The translations under genes were made by a program, and so were the position numbers. A model generated the notes under the pieces. The model was not told the origin of the DNA and did not search any database. It worked only from the letters and a program-made list of their open reading frames with translations. A stretch of DNA of 64,000 nucleotides from an uncultured Duncaniella sp. (lineage in GTDB: Bacteria > Bacteroidota > Bacteroidia > Bacteroidales > Muribaculaceae), in NCBI GenBank assembly GCA_910587165.1, contig CAJUKP010000007.1:68118-132117 (forward strand), read 5' to 3'. Position 1 is the stretch's first letter. Each line of letters starts with the position of its first letter. This document shows, one piece after another, positions 41,541 to 53,473 of this stretch.

Positions 41541-41578
41541 AAGAAACAGATCTTTTTTTGAGGTCTGTTTCTTTTTTT
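41541..41578 (+). terminator. Terminator of the beta-barrel gene in the left arm
   Basis: AAGAAACAGA (41541-41550) pairs with TCTGTTTCTT (41564-41573), 10 bp, followed by TTTTT to 41578. It belongs to the palindromic island but also acts as the exit of the upstream gene. Confidence 0.8.
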
Positions 41579-42417
41579 CATATCGCCGTTTGAGGGGAGA
41601 GGATACAAATGGACAGAAGGTTGCAAAAGGAACAAAGGTTTTTTGGGGGGGAGTTTTGATAAGGGAAGCTCTGAAGGAAAGCTCCGATAACCGGCGTCTT
41701 ACAGACGCCATTCACATTATATCCGCCCGTCCGGGCACACCTCCGCGAAGCTCCGGTGTACCACGGTTACTATCTAACCGGTGTCCTGCCGGACACCCAC
41801 TGCGCAAGCCCGATCCGACACCCGCCGATGCGAGGCCGATGCTATGCCGTCAGCCACGTAGTGGCGGTGCAATGGTAGGCCGGGGTGACAACCCCGGTAT
41901 CAATATGCCCCATCAATAATTGGCGTCGCGTAGCGCCGCAACATGGATGCGAATGTCCGGGTACGCTTGTTGCGGCGCCTGCCATTCAACACCGATGTTG
42001 CGGCGCTACGCGACGCAATGTCATATTTCTTGGTATGATACCAGGGTTATCACCCTGGCCTACCTTTGCATTGCTACTACGTGGCAAAACTGATTCCGGC
42101 GGGATGCGGGCAACCGGTGGGATACGTGGCAAATTGACTCGGGCAGGATGCGGATACGTGGGAGATATGATGCCGGAAAGGGCATACGGATGGGGGAATG
42201 GGTGTCCGGCAGGACACCGGTTAGATAGTAACCGTGGTACACCGGAGCTTTGCGGAGGTGTGCCCGGATGTGGACAGATGTAATGTGAAAGGCGTCTGTA
42301 AGACGCCGGTTATCGGGGCTTTTCTTCAGAGCTTCCCTTATCAAAACTCCCCCAAAAAACCTCTGTTCCTTCTGTCACCATTTGTCCCTCTGTATCCCCT
42401 TTCCTCAAAACGGCGAT

Positions 42418-42456
42418 ATAAAAAAGAAACAGACCTCAAAAAAAGATCTGTTTCTT
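42418..42456 (-). terminator. Terminator of gdhA in the right arm
   Basis: On the minus strand the stem AAGAAACAGA (plus-strand copy 42424-42433) with TCTGTTTCTT (42447-42456) is followed by a U-run (A-run 42418-42425 on the plus strand). It is the mirror image of the terminator at 41541-41578. Confidence 0.8.
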
Positions 42457-42508
42457 CTGTCCTTATGTTTTTATGTACCCTTCTATACAAAGGTAACTCC
42501 AGGGGTGA

Positions 42509-43846
42509 TCAGAGGATGCCCTGGGCCATCATGGCGCGGGCCACTTTCATGAAGCCTGCGACGTTGGCGCCACGGACGTAGTTGATGTAGCCATCCTCCT
42601 CGGTGCCGTATTTCACACACTGCTCGTGGATGTCCTTCATGATGTGCTGGAGTTTGGCGTCGACCTCTTCCTCGGTCCATGAGAGCTTCTGGGAGTTCTG
42701 GGCCATCTCGAGGCCGGACACTGACACACCGCCTGCGTTGGCAGCCTTGCCGGGAGCGTAGAGGATGCGGGCTTTCTGGAACTCGCGGATCGCCTCGGGT
42801 GTGGAGGGCATATTGGCACCCTCGCTCACTGCGATGCAGCCGTTGGCTATGAGGGCGCGGGCGTCGTCGCCGTCGATCTCGTTCTGGGTGGCCGAGGGCA
42901 TGGCGATGTCACACGCGGCGTGATGCCAGGGGCGCTCTCCGGGGAAGTACTGGCACTCGTATTCCTCGGCGAACTCGCGGATGCGGCCGCGGTAGATGTT
43001 CTTGAGTTTGAAGATGTAGGCGAGCTGCTCGTCGGTGAGTCCGTCGGGAACATAGATGGAGCCGTCGGAATCGCTCATCGACACGACCTTGGCGCCGAGC
43101 GAGAGGAGCTTCTTGGCGGTGAAGGTGGCAACGTTGCCTGAGCCGGAGATGGCCACGCGCTTGCCCTTGATGTCGATGCCGCGTGTGCGGAGCATCTCGA
43201 GCAGGAAGTAGACGTTGCCGTAGCCTGTGGCCTCGGGGCGGATGAGCGAGCCGCCGAACTCAAGGCCTTTTCCGGTGAATGTGCCGGTGAACTCGCGGGC
43301 CATCTTCTTGTATTCGCCGAACATATATCCCACTTCGCGACCGCCAACGCCTATGTCGCCTGCAGGCACGTCGGTGTCGGGGCCGATCTGGCGCCAGAGC
43401 TCCTGGATGAATGCCTGGCAGAAGCGCATCACCTCCATGTCGCTCTTGCCGCGGGGAGAGAAGTCGCTGCCGCCTTTCGCACCGCCCATGGCGAGGGTGG
43501 TGAGGGAGTTCTTGAAGGTCTGCTCGAAGGCGAGGAACTTGAGGATGGAGAGGTTGACGCTGGAATGGAAGCGGATGCCGCCCTTGTAGGGGCCGATGGC
43601 GTTGTTGTGCTGAACGCGGTAGCCCATGTTGTTGTGAACCTTGCCCTTGTCGTCGACCCAGGATACACGGAACGCGAAGATGCGGTCGGGGATGCAGAGG
43701 CGCTCGATGAGGTTGTAGCGCTCAAATTCGGGATTTTCGTTGTAGACGTCTTCGATGGTGGTGAGAACCTCTTCTACGGCCTGGATATACTCAGGTTCGT
43801 TGGGAAAACGACGCTTGAGGTCGTCGATCACAGCAACTGCTTTCAT
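42509..43846 (-). CDS. gdhA: NADP-type glutamate dehydrogenase
   Basis: 445 residues. Interconverts glutamate and 2-oxoglutarate plus ammonia; the bacterial form with this length assimilates ammonia. Motifs: GYRVQHNNAIGPYKGGIRFH, GGAKGGSDFSPRGKSD (catalytic Lys), GREVGYMFGEYKK, RPEATGYGNVYF, GSGNVATFTAKKLLSLGA and a Rossmann NAD(P) fold. Preceded by a strong promoter at 43940-43970 with a leader of about 90 nt, and followed immediately by island 2. Confidence 0.97.
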   Translation of the reverse strand: MKAVAVIDDLKRRFPNEPEYIQAVEEVLTTIEDVYNENPEFERYNLIERLCIPDRIFAFRVSWVDDKGKVHNNMGYRVQHNNAIGPYKGGIRFHSSVNLSILKFLAFEQTFKNSLTTLAMGGAKGGSDFSPRGKSDMEVMRFCQAFIQELWRQIGPDTDVPAGDIGVGGREVGYMFGEYKKMAREFTGTFTGKGLEFGGSLIRPEATGYGNVYFLLEMLRTRGIDIKGKRVAISGSGNVATFTAKKLLSLGAKVVSMSDSDGSIYVPDGLTDEQLAYIFKLKNIYRGRIREFAEEYECQYFPGERPWHHAACDIAMPSATQNEIDGDDARALIANGCIAVSEGANMPSTPEAIREFQKARILYAPGKAANAGGVSVSGLEMAQNSQKLSWTEEEVDAKLQHIMKDIHEQCVKYGTEEDGYINYVRGANVAGFMKVARAMMAQGIL

Positions 43847-43939
43847 ACCTTCGTTGTTGTTGGGGGAAACTGTAATTGTTAATGTAACTGTCGGTGGGGA
43901 GATGCGAGCTTTTTGTCAGCATCTCCGCTGAATTTGCGA

Positions 43940-43970
43940 CAAAGTTACACAAAAATCACGAAACTACAAA
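43940..43970 (-). promoter_or_regulatory. Promoter of gdhA
   Basis: -33 TTTG (43970-43967) and -7 TAACTTTG (43947-43940) with a 19-nt spacer match the consensus exactly. The start codon is at 43846. Confidence 0.75.
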
Positions 43971-44011
43971 ACAAATGATATGAAAACTGCCCGAAACCGC
44001 ACTTTTTACGG

Positions 44012-45028
44012 TCAGAGCGTGTAGAGCGGGGTGGAGTCGTAGCGCGGGAGGGGTATGATGTTGATCTGCGGCGGGAGAGGATCGGCCACTGAGGGGATGA
44101 GGTTGCCGATGCGCTCGATGCCGAGCGGGGCGAGGGCCTCGGTGATGGCGCGGAAGGCTGTGGCGGGGGTGTTGTTGTCGTGGGAGAGGTGGCAGAGGAA
44201 CACCGTGCGCAGCCGTTCGGAGTGGATCGAGGCCACGAACGAGGCCGTGACGGCATTGTCAAGGTGGCCGTTGTCGGCGCGTATGCGGGCCTTGAGGTAT
44301 TCGGGATAGGCGCCGTTGGTGAGCATACGGAGGTCGTAGTTGGCTTCGATGACTATTGTGTCGGCCAGGCGCATATAGTGGTCGACGCGCGGTGAGATGC
44401 ACCCCAGGTCAGTGGCTATGGTTATGGCGCGGTCGCCCCGCGAGATGTGGAATCCGGCATTGTCGGCACCGTCGTGCATCACCTCGAAGGGGGTGATGGT
44501 GAAGTTGCCTATCGTGAAGGGAAATTCCTTGTAGACGGGGATATGATAGTCCTTGATGCGGCGGGATATGTTGTGGCGGCGCAGGATGCCGTTGAAAGCG
44601 CGGGGGGTGCAGTAGAAGCGGATGTGTCGGTTGGCGCGGAGCAGGTGATAGGCCTGTGAGATGTGGTCGTGGTGGTCGTGGGTGATGATGATACCTTTGA
44701 CGCGGTCCATCGGGATGCCGTTCCTGTGCAGGTCGGCCATCACCTTGCGGGCATCAACCCCGGCGTCGATCAGGAATCCGCTGTCGCGGTCGCCGATGTA
44801 TGAGCAGTTGCCTGACGATCCGCTGCCGAAGCTCATGAAGAATATATGGTCGGTGGGCGAGAGTGGCGGGAGCTCGTCGATGGCCGTGGCGGGCGTGTGG
44901 CGCGCGGCTATCTTCTCCATCTCGGCAGGGGGGATTATGTCGAATCCCTTGTCCTGACGCTCCCTGAAGTTGTCAAGGTCGTCGAAGAGTCCGGGCTGGA
45001 GAGGTGATAAGGCAGGCTTGCGTCGCAT
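44012..45028 (-). CDS. MBL-fold metallohydrolase (YycJ/WalJ type)
   Basis: 338 residues. After a short N-terminal extension (about 1-65, MRRKPALSPLQPGLFDDLD) the metallo-beta-lactamase core begins: FFMSFGSGSSGNCSYIG, the metal-binding THDHHDHIS, VMHDGADNAGF and ADTIVIEANYDLRML. SFGSGSSGN plus this motif order is typical of YycJ proteins, which are 5'-to-3' nucleases acting in DNA repair and signal pathways. ATG 45028 is chosen; a longer reading would overlap the upstream gene heavily. Lies below the RsmI-like gene on the same strand. Confidence 0.87.
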   Translation of the reverse strand: MRRKPALSPLQPGLFDDLDNFRERQDKGFDIIPPAEMEKIAARHTPATAIDELPPLSPTDHIFFMSFGSGSSGNCSYIGDRDSGFLIDAGVDARKVMADLHRNGIPMDRVKGIIITHDHHDHISQAYHLLRANRHIRFYCTPRAFNGILRRHNISRRIKDYHIPVYKEFPFTIGNFTITPFEVMHDGADNAGFHISRGDRAITIATDLGCISPRVDHYMRLADTIVIEANYDLRMLTNGAYPEYLKARIRADNGHLDNAVTASFVASIHSERLRTVFLCHLSHDNNTPATAFRAITEALAPLGIERIGNLIPSVADPLPPQINIIPLPRYDSTPLYTL

Positions 45029-45092
45029 GGCTTTATAGACGGTGGAAAGGATTGGTTTTTCGTGGTTGATGGTGTAAGGCAGGAGAGGGAAA

Positions 45093-45791
45093 TCAGGAGT
45101 AGAGGAGGAATATGGAGGGGATCTTGTCGTAGTCGTATTTCCGTTGGCGCCAGGCCGAGAGCGGAAGGGTGACCACCGATTGGGCCGGGCCGGTGATGTC
45201 GGAGGCCACACACAGCTTCATAGCCGGGGGGAGGGCGGCGGCCAGCTCGGCGATGAGCCGGTTGTTGCGGTAGGGGGTCTCGATGAATATCTGGGTCTGC
45301 CGCTCGGCACGGATGCGGCGCTCCATCTCCTTGAGCTTGGCGGAGCGGGCCTTGGAGTCGTGGGGCAGATAGCCGTTGAAAGCGAATGTCTGACCGTTGA
45401 ATCCGGAGGCCATGAGCGAGAGGATGATGCTCGATGGCCCCACCATGGGTATCACTTCATAGCCCCTCTGCTGGGCCACGGCCACAAGGTCGGCGCCGGG
45501 ATCGGCCACGGCGGGACATCCGGCTTCGGAGATCACCCCGACGGATTCGCCTGCCTCCATTGGGGAGAGCATGGCGGGGATATCCTCGGGCCTGGTGTGC
45601 TCGTCGAGTGTCACGAATGTGAGCGAGTCGATGTCGATGCTGCGGTCGCACCGCTTGAGAAAGCGGCGGGCGGTGCGGATGTTCTCGACCACAAAGTGGC
45701 GCAAGGAGCGGATCACCTCGATGTTGGCCTGCGGGAGCACGGTCTCGACCGGGGCGTCGCTCATTGTGGACGGTAGAAGATAGAGGGGCAT
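45093..45791 (-). CDS. SAM-dependent methyltransferase, RsmI-like (tetrapyrrole methylase family)
   Basis: 232 residues. Fold of the tetrapyrrole methylases: VISEAGCPAVADPGADLV (SAM-binding), IPMVGPSSIILSLMASGFNGQTFAF, and QIFIETPYRNN. Bacteroidota have this shorter form in place of the ~280-residue E. coli RsmI, which 2'-O-methylates C1402 of 16S rRNA. The N-terminus MPLYLLPSTMSDAPVETVLP is the expected start. It lies 33 nt below sufB in the same direction. Confidence 0.86.
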   Translation of the reverse strand: MPLYLLPSTMSDAPVETVLPQANIEVIRSLRHFVVENIRTARRFLKRCDRSIDIDSLTFVTLDEHTRPEDIPAMLSPMEAGESVGVISEAGCPAVADPGADLVAVAQQRGYEVIPMVGPSSIILSLMASGFNGQTFAFNGYLPHDSKARSAKLKEMERRIRAERQTQIFIETPYRNNRLIAELAAALPPAMKLCVASDITGPAQSVVTLPLSAWRQRKYDYDKIPSIFLLYS

Positions 45792-45824
45792 GGATATATA
45801 TAATTAATGTATGGTAGACATGGC

Positions 45825-47273
45825 CTAACCGACCGAGCCTTCGAGTGAGATCTGGAGCAGTTTCTGAGCCTCGACGGCAAACTCCATCGGCAGCTTGTTC
45901 ATCACCTCGCGGGCATAGCCGTTGACAATGAGAGCCACGGCCTCCTCGGTGGGGATGCCGCGCTGGTTGCAATAGAAGAGCTGGTCCTCGGAGATCTTTG
46001 ACGTGGTGGCTTCATGCTCGACAATGGCAGTGTCGTTGAGAATGTCGATGTAGGGGAATGTGTGCGCGCCACACTTGTCGCCCATGAGCAGGGAGTCACA
46101 CTGGGTGTAGTTGCGGCATCCGGAAGCTTCGGGGGCCACCTTGACGAGACCGCGGTAGGAATTCTCGGAATGTCCGGCCGATATGCCTTTCGACACGATG
46201 GTGGATGTGGAGTTTTTGCCGATGTGGATCATCTTCGTGCCGGTGTCGGCCTGCTGGCGGTTGCGGGTGACGGCCACGGAGTAGAACTCGCCGCGTGAAT
46301 AGTCCCCCTTGAGCACACATGACGGGTATTTCCATGTTATGGCCGATCCGGTCTCCACCTGAGTCCACGAGAGTTTGGAGTGGTCGCCGCGGCAGAGTCC
46401 GCGCTTGGTGACGAAGTTGTAGACACCTCCGCGCCCTTCGGCGTCGCCTGCATACCAGTTCTGTACGGTGGAGTATTTGACCTCGGCACGGTCCTCGACC
46501 ACGATCTCGACTATAGCCGCGTGGAGCTGGTTCTCGTCGCGCATCGGGGCTGTACACCCCTCGAGGTAGCTGACGTAGGCATCGTCATCGGCCACGATGA
46601 GGGTGCGCTCGAACTGTCCGGTGCCGGCGGCGTTGATGCGGAAGTATGTTGACAGCTCCATGGGGCAGCGCACCCCCTTGGGGATGTAGACGAACGAACC
46701 GTCGGAGAACACGGCCGAGTTGAGCGCGGCATAGAAGTTGTCGCGGTAGCTCACCACCGATCCGAGATATTTCTTCACCAGGTCTGGGTAGTCCTTGACA
46801 GCCTCGGAGATCGAGCAGAATATGATGCCCTTCTCGGCCAGCTTCTCGCGGTGGGTGGTCTTGACACTCACGGAGTCCATCACGGCGTCGACAGCCATGC
46901 CTGAGAGGAGTTTCTGTTCCTCGAGGGGTATTCCGAGGCGGTTGAAGGTGTCGAGCACCTGCGGATCCACCTCGTCGAGGCTCTTCGGGCCTTTCTTCGG
47001 CGCCGGCTCGGCGTAGTAGCTGATGGCCTGGAAGTCTATCTCGGGAATGTCGAGGTGGGCCCATGTGGGCACCTCGAGAGTCTGCCAGTAGCGGAACGCC
47101 TTCAGGCGGAAGTCGAGCAGCCACTCGGGCTCTCCCTTCCTGGCCGATATGAAACGCACCACCTCCTCGTTGAGTCCGGGAGGAATGATGTGGGTGTCGA
47201 TGTCGGAAGTGAATCCGAACTTATAGTCGTCGGACGTTGCGTCCTGCAGTATGTCGTTGTCGTCTTCTTTCAT
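45825..47273 (-). CDS. sufB: Fe-S cluster assembly protein SufB
   Basis: 482 residues, full length. Scaffold subunit of the SufBCD complex, which builds Fe-S clusters in the cytosol. Conserved blocks: RFISARKGEPEWLLDFRLKAF, YIPKGVRCPMELSTYFRIN, LEGCTAPMRDENQLHAA, YNFVTKRGLC, GKNSTSTIVSKGISAG and HTFPYIDILNDTAIVEHEATTSKISEDQ. The gene overlaps cvpA by 4 nt upstream. The expected sufC, sufD and sufS partners do not follow; the next gene is the RsmI-like methylase. Confidence 0.97.
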   Translation of the reverse strand: MKEDDNDILQDATSDDYKFGFTSDIDTHIIPPGLNEEVVRFISARKGEPEWLLDFRLKAFRYWQTLEVPTWAHLDIPEIDFQAISYYAEPAPKKGPKSLDEVDPQVLDTFNRLGIPLEEQKLLSGMAVDAVMDSVSVKTTHREKLAEKGIIFCSISEAVKDYPDLVKKYLGSVVSYRDNFYAALNSAVFSDGSFVYIPKGVRCPMELSTYFRINAAGTGQFERTLIVADDDAYVSYLEGCTAPMRDENQLHAAIVEIVVEDRAEVKYSTVQNWYAGDAEGRGGVYNFVTKRGLCRGDHSKLSWTQVETGSAITWKYPSCVLKGDYSRGEFYSVAVTRNRQQADTGTKMIHIGKNSTSTIVSKGISAGHSENSYRGLVKVAPEASGCRNYTQCDSLLMGDKCGAHTFPYIDILNDTAIVEHEATTSKISEDQLFYCNQRGIPTEEAVALIVNGYAREVMNKLPMEFAVEAQKLLQISLEGSVG

Positions 47274-47833
47274 ATTTCTGTGGTTGGGGAGCCTTCCGTT
47301 GAAGTTGACGTTGATGTTGATTCAGGTGCTGACGGGTGATTGAGAATACCGAGGGCCTTCGGGGCGAGCGCCACCACCCATTCGATGGGTTTTCCTCCGG
47401 CGATGGTGGACGATCTGAGCATCTTGCCGTCGGGCCACAGGGCCAGGTAGAGGTTGAGCACAAGGCTCACCGCAAGACCCCATTTGATGATGTTGACGGC
47501 AGCGCCGCCGATACGGTCGAGCGGGCCGAGAAAGAGGGTGTGGGTCACCATCTTGAGCAGCCTGACCACGAGGATCACCGCATAGTAGGCCACGAGATAT
47601 ACACCGGAATATGCCAGGGCCGATGCTATGATGCGCGACATTGACGACCCGGCCCCGGCGTCGGGACCGTCAGGCATGACCCATCCGGTGGCTGTCGGGC
47701 CGAGGGCGCGGCAGGCTATCACGGCCACGACGATGGCCGCGAGTGACCCCACCTGGGCGATGAACCCCTTGCGGAAGCCCGTGACGGCCGCCGCGATGAA
47801 AATTATCAGAAGTATTATATCTATCAGTGGCAT
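47270..47833 (-). CDS. CvpA-family membrane protein
   Basis: 187 residues with four hydrophobic segments (MPLIDIILLIIFIAAAVTGFRKG at the start, then three more), as in colicin V production protein. In Bacteroidales CvpA often precedes suf genes. Start ATG 47833 is preferred to an upstream reading because PLIDIILL is the family N-terminus. The C-terminal ~45 residues are Ser/Thr-rich and poorly conserved. Confidence 0.85.
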   Translation of the reverse strand: MPLIDIILLIIFIAAAVTGFRKGFIAQVGSLAAIVVAVIACRALGPTATGWVMPDGPDAGAGSSMSRIIASALAYSGVYLVAYYAVILVVRLLKMVTHTLFLGPLDRIGGAAVNIIKWGLAVSLVLNLYLALWPDGKMLRSSTIAGGKPIEWVVALAPKALGILNHPSAPESTSTSTSTEGSPTTEI

Positions 47834-47879
47834 TTCTATGGTCTTGCGGGTGGCTGTCACCCGTCACTGTTTAAAATAA

Positions 47880-47919
47880 CAAGTTGAAAAAGCCAAGAGT
47901 TCCCGGCTTTTCCAACTTG
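47880..47919 (-). terminator. Terminator of valS
   Basis: CAAGTTGAAAAAGCC (47880-47894) pairs with GGCTTTTCCAACTTG (47905-47919) over 15 bp; one position is a G-U wobble in minus-strand RNA. It lies just below the valS stop and is followed by TTATTTT on the minus strand. Confidence 0.88.
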
Positions 47920-47934
47920 CAGGATATGCTACAT

Positions 47935-50550
<2,616 letters not shown>

Positions 50551-50687
50551 TGCTTAGGTAAGTTTACATTTTTGCGCAAAATTAGTAAAAATCGGCGAAA
50601 AAAGCAGTAACTCCATCCGGAAAAACGAATGTGGAATCCCCCTCTCCAACTTTTTTTGTAATTTTGTAAAATCAATTGCCAAGTGAC

Positions 50688-51371
50688 ATGAAAGATGACA
50701 AAAGAAACTATATTATAGTCGTGGCTGCCGGGAGCGGCTCGAGATACGGGGGTGATCTTCCCAAGCAGTTCTGCGATCTCCGCGGCCGTCCGCTGCTCAT
50801 GACCACTCTGGAGCGCGTCCATGCCTGTGCGCCCGACGCCGATATCCTGCTTGTGCTCAGCGGGTCCATGCTCTCGTTCTGGCGTGAGATCTGCAGTGTG
50901 CTTGGCTTCGGAGTCCCGTTCAGGGAGATAGAGGGTGGCGCCACCCGCGCCCACAGTGTGAGAAATGCCCTTTCGGTCATTGACCCCGCCACCGTTGGCT
51001 GGATCGCTGTCCATGACGCCGCCCGTCCGATGGTGACACCGGAGATGTTCGCCCGTCTTGCCGACGGTCTTCCGGGATGTTCGGGGACGATTCCGGTGGT
51101 CCCTGTCACAGACTCGCTCAGAGTCGTGGAACCTGACGGCTCGTCAAGGTCGGTGGACCGTTCGCGGCTCAGAGCTGTGCAGACACCGCAGCTTTTCGAC
51201 GGAAAGAAGCTCATCCGGGCCAACGACCGTGAACTCCTGCCGACATTTACCGATGATGCTTCTGTGATGGAGGCCGCCGGCTATACCGATCTGAGGCTTG
51301 TGGAGGGTGACCCGCGTAACATCAAGGTGACCAATCCCGGCGATATGGACATCGTGGAACTCTATCTCTGA
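50688..51371 (+). CDS. ispD: 2-C-methyl-D-erythritol 4-phosphate cytidylyltransferase
   Basis: 227 residues. Transfers CMP to methylerythritol phosphate in the non-mevalonate isoprenoid route. Signature VVAAGSGSRYGGDLPKQF at the N-terminus, then HDAARPMVTPEM and RAVQTPQLF. ATG 50688 is preferred over an in-frame TTG at 50676. A -7 TAATTTTG at 50659-50666 lies just upstream. First gene of an ispD-recG-tadA-sirtuin run. Confidence 0.95.
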   Translation: MKDDKRNYIIVVAAGSGSRYGGDLPKQFCDLRGRPLLMTTLERVHACAPDADILLVLSGSMLSFWREICSVLGFGVPFREIEGGATRAHSVRNALSVIDPATVGWIAVHDAARPMVTPEMFARLADGLPGCSGTIPVVPVTDSLRVVEPDGSSRSVDRSRLRAVQTPQLFDGKKLIRANDRELLPTFTDDASVMEAAGYTDLRLVEGDPRNIKVTNPGDMDIVELYL

Positions 51372-51379
51372 GAAGGGTA

Positions 51380-53473
51380 GTGGACAGGCTGAGGAATACA
51401 GATATCAAGTTTCTGAGGGGGATGGGTCCCAAACGAGCCGAGCTTCTCGACAAGAATCTCGGCATACGGACCTACCATGACCTGCTGTATCATTTCCCCA
51501 CCCATTATGTGGACCGCACCACCATACGCCGCATCGTCGATTTCCAGGGTGCCGATATGCCATCCGTGCAGGTGAGGGGACGGTTTGTCACTTTTAATGT
51601 GCAGGGCGAGGGGGCCAAGACACGCCTGACAGGTCTCTTCTCGGACGGGTCAGGAGTGATGGAGGTGGTTTGGTTCCAGCGCATCAAATTCCTGCGCGAG
51701 CATTACCACACCAACACCGAGTATGTCGTGTTCGGCAAGCCGACGCAATTCAACGGCAGGTGGAGCATGGTGCACCCCGAGGTGGATGCACCCGGTGCTC
51801 CCGGAGCACAGGAGGGATTCCGCGGAGTCTACCCGCTCACCGAACAGCTGCGCAACCGTGGCTTCTCATCCAAGACATTCTCGACGGCCGTCACCACCAT
51901 TCTCTCGGGGATGACGGTGCTTTCCGAGACGCTTCCGCAACATATCATAGCCCGCCACAACCTGCTGGGGATAAGGGATGCGCTTGTCAATATCCACACC
52001 CCTTCGTCGCCACAGATGCTTGAGCGGGCGAGGATGAGGCTGAAATTCGAGGAGCTTTTCTATCTCCAGCTCGACATACAGCGCTATGCCCGCCGGAGGT
52101 CGAGCACGACACAGGGACTTTACTTTCCGCGCATAGGGAAGTTTTTCAATACATTCTATTCCGACTTTCTCCCCTTCCCCCTCACCGGGGCACAGAAGAG
52201 GGTGATCAAGGAGATACGTGCCGATATGGCCACCGGCCGGCAGATGAACCGTCTGCTGCAGGGTGACGTGGGGAGCGGCAAGACTCTCGTGGCGCTGCTG
52301 ACCATGCTCATCGCGCTCGACAACGGGACACAGGCCTGTCTGATGGCGCCCACCGAGATATTGGCCACACAGCACTTCGAGACCATCTCGAAGATGGTGG
52401 CTCCGATGGGGGTCAACGTGAAACTGCTCACCGGTTCTACACGGCGCAAGGCCCGCGAGGAGATAGACACCCAGCTCACCGACGGATCTCTGCATATCCT
52501 CATAGGCACCCATGCCGTGATCGAGGATAGGGTGAGGTTCCGCAATCTCGGTTTCATAGTCATCGACGAGCAGCATAGGTTCGGAGTGGCGCAGCGCGCC
52601 CGTCTGTGGACCAAGAACACCACGCCGCCCCATGTCCTTGTCATGACGGCCACACCCATCCCCCGCACACTGGCCATGACCGTCTACGGCGATCTCGATG
52701 TGAGCGTGATCGACGAGCTGCCTCCCGGCAGAAAACCTGTGCAGACCCTGTTGCGCTACGATGAGGAGCGGTTTGCCACCTATCAGGGCATAGGAAGACA
52801 GCTCCGCAAAGGAAGGCAGGTCTACATTGTATATCCGCTCATCAAGGAGAATGAGAAACTCGATCTGCGCTCGCTTGAGGAGGGATATGAGAATATTTGT
52901 GATACGTTCCGCGACTACCGTGTGGCATATCTCCACGGCAAGATGCGTCCCGAGGAGAAGGACTACCAGATGCAGCTTTTCGCCACGCATCAGGCCGACA
53001 TACTTGTGAGCACTACAGTGATAGAGGTCGGGGTCAATGTCCCCAACGCCACCACGATGGTGATCGAGAACTCCGAGCGGTTCGGCCTCTCACAGCTCCA
53101 TCAGTTGCGCGGACGCGTAGGGCGCGGAGGTGAGCAAAGCTACTGCATACTGATGACAAAACGCAAGATAGCCAAGGATACCAGAAAACGGCTCGAACTT
53201 ATGACGGCCACCACAGACGGCTTCGAGATAGCCGAGGCGGATATGCAGATGCGTGGCCCGGGTGACATCGAGGGAACAATGCAGAGCGGAATACCGTTTG
53301 ATCTTCATATAGCCAACCTCGCCACCGATGGCCAGATCGTGCAGCTCGCACGCGACACTGCCTGTGCCGTGCTTGATGCCGACCCATCGCTCGCGGCTCC
53401 GGAAAACTCACTGCTAGTGCGCCAGCTCGCGCTCCTTTCGTCAAGACTCAAAGACTGGTCAAGAATCTCATGA
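51380..53473 (+). CDS. recG: ATP-dependent DNA helicase RecG
   Basis: 697 residues, starting with GTG at 51380, 8 nt after ispD. N-terminal wedge/OB-fold domain (RGRFVTFNVQGEGAKTRLTG), then RecG helicase motifs: GDVGSGKT (about 295), DEQHRFGVAQR (about 395), MTATPIPRTLAMT, and TTVIEVGVNVPNATTMVIEN, plus QLRGRVGRGG and the C-terminal TRAM-like region. Remodels stalled replication forks. Its end overlaps tadA by 4 nt. Confidence 0.97.
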   Translation: MDRLRNTDIKFLRGMGPKRAELLDKNLGIRTYHDLLYHFPTHYVDRTTIRRIVDFQGADMPSVQVRGRFVTFNVQGEGAKTRLTGLFSDGSGVMEVVWFQRIKFLREHYHTNTEYVVFGKPTQFNGRWSMVHPEVDAPGAPGAQEGFRGVYPLTEQLRNRGFSSKTFSTAVTTILSGMTVLSETLPQHIIARHNLLGIRDALVNIHTPSSPQMLERARMRLKFEELFYLQLDIQRYARRRSSTTQGLYFPRIGKFFNTFYSDFLPFPLTGAQKRVIKEIRADMATGRQMNRLLQGDVGSGKTLVALLTMLIALDNGTQACLMAPTEILATQHFETISKMVAPMGVNVKLLTGSTRRKAREEIDTQLTDGSLHILIGTHAVIEDRVRFRNLGFIVIDEQHRFGVAQRARLWTKNTTPPHVLVMTATPIPRTLAMTVYGDLDVSVIDELPPGRKPVQTLLRYDEERFATYQGIGRQLRKGRQVYIVYPLIKENEKLDLRSLEEGYENICDTFRDYRVAYLHGKMRPEEKDYQMQLFATHQADILVSTTVIEVGVNVPNATTMVIENSERFGLSQLHQLRGRVGRGGEQSYCILMTKRKIAKDTRKRLELMTATTDGFEIAEADMQMRGPGDIEGTMQSGIPFDLHIANLATDGQIVQLARDTACAVLDADPSLAAPENSLLVRQLALLSSRLKDWSRIS

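Larger units (their letters stand above)
41477..42498. repeat. Compound palindromic non-coding island 2
   Basis: This 1,022-bp element fills the convergent gap between the beta-barrel gene (stop 41476-41478) and gdhA (stop at 42509). Both ends read AAAGTTACC/GGTAACT. Arms of roughly 300 bp are inverted copies at about 90 percent by eye, with nested hairpins: GGCGTCTTACAGACGCC at 41693-41709 and its mirror 42291-42307; GGTGTCCTGCCGGACACC at 41780-41797 and its mirror 42201-42218. The centre (41853-42085) is an inverted pair of GCCACGTAGTGGC, a CGGGGTGACAACCCCG stem and GGCGTCGCGTAGCG modules. No convincing gene lies inside. Confidence 0.92.

Noticed and set aside
41477..42498. Island considered as an insertion sequence
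   Set aside because: There are inverted ends but no transposase and no clear target duplication; a non-autonomous element remains possible and is reported as a finding instead.
51866..52990. A 374-residue open frame opposite recG
   Set aside because: Fully antisense to a conserved helicase gene; no signal or family character.
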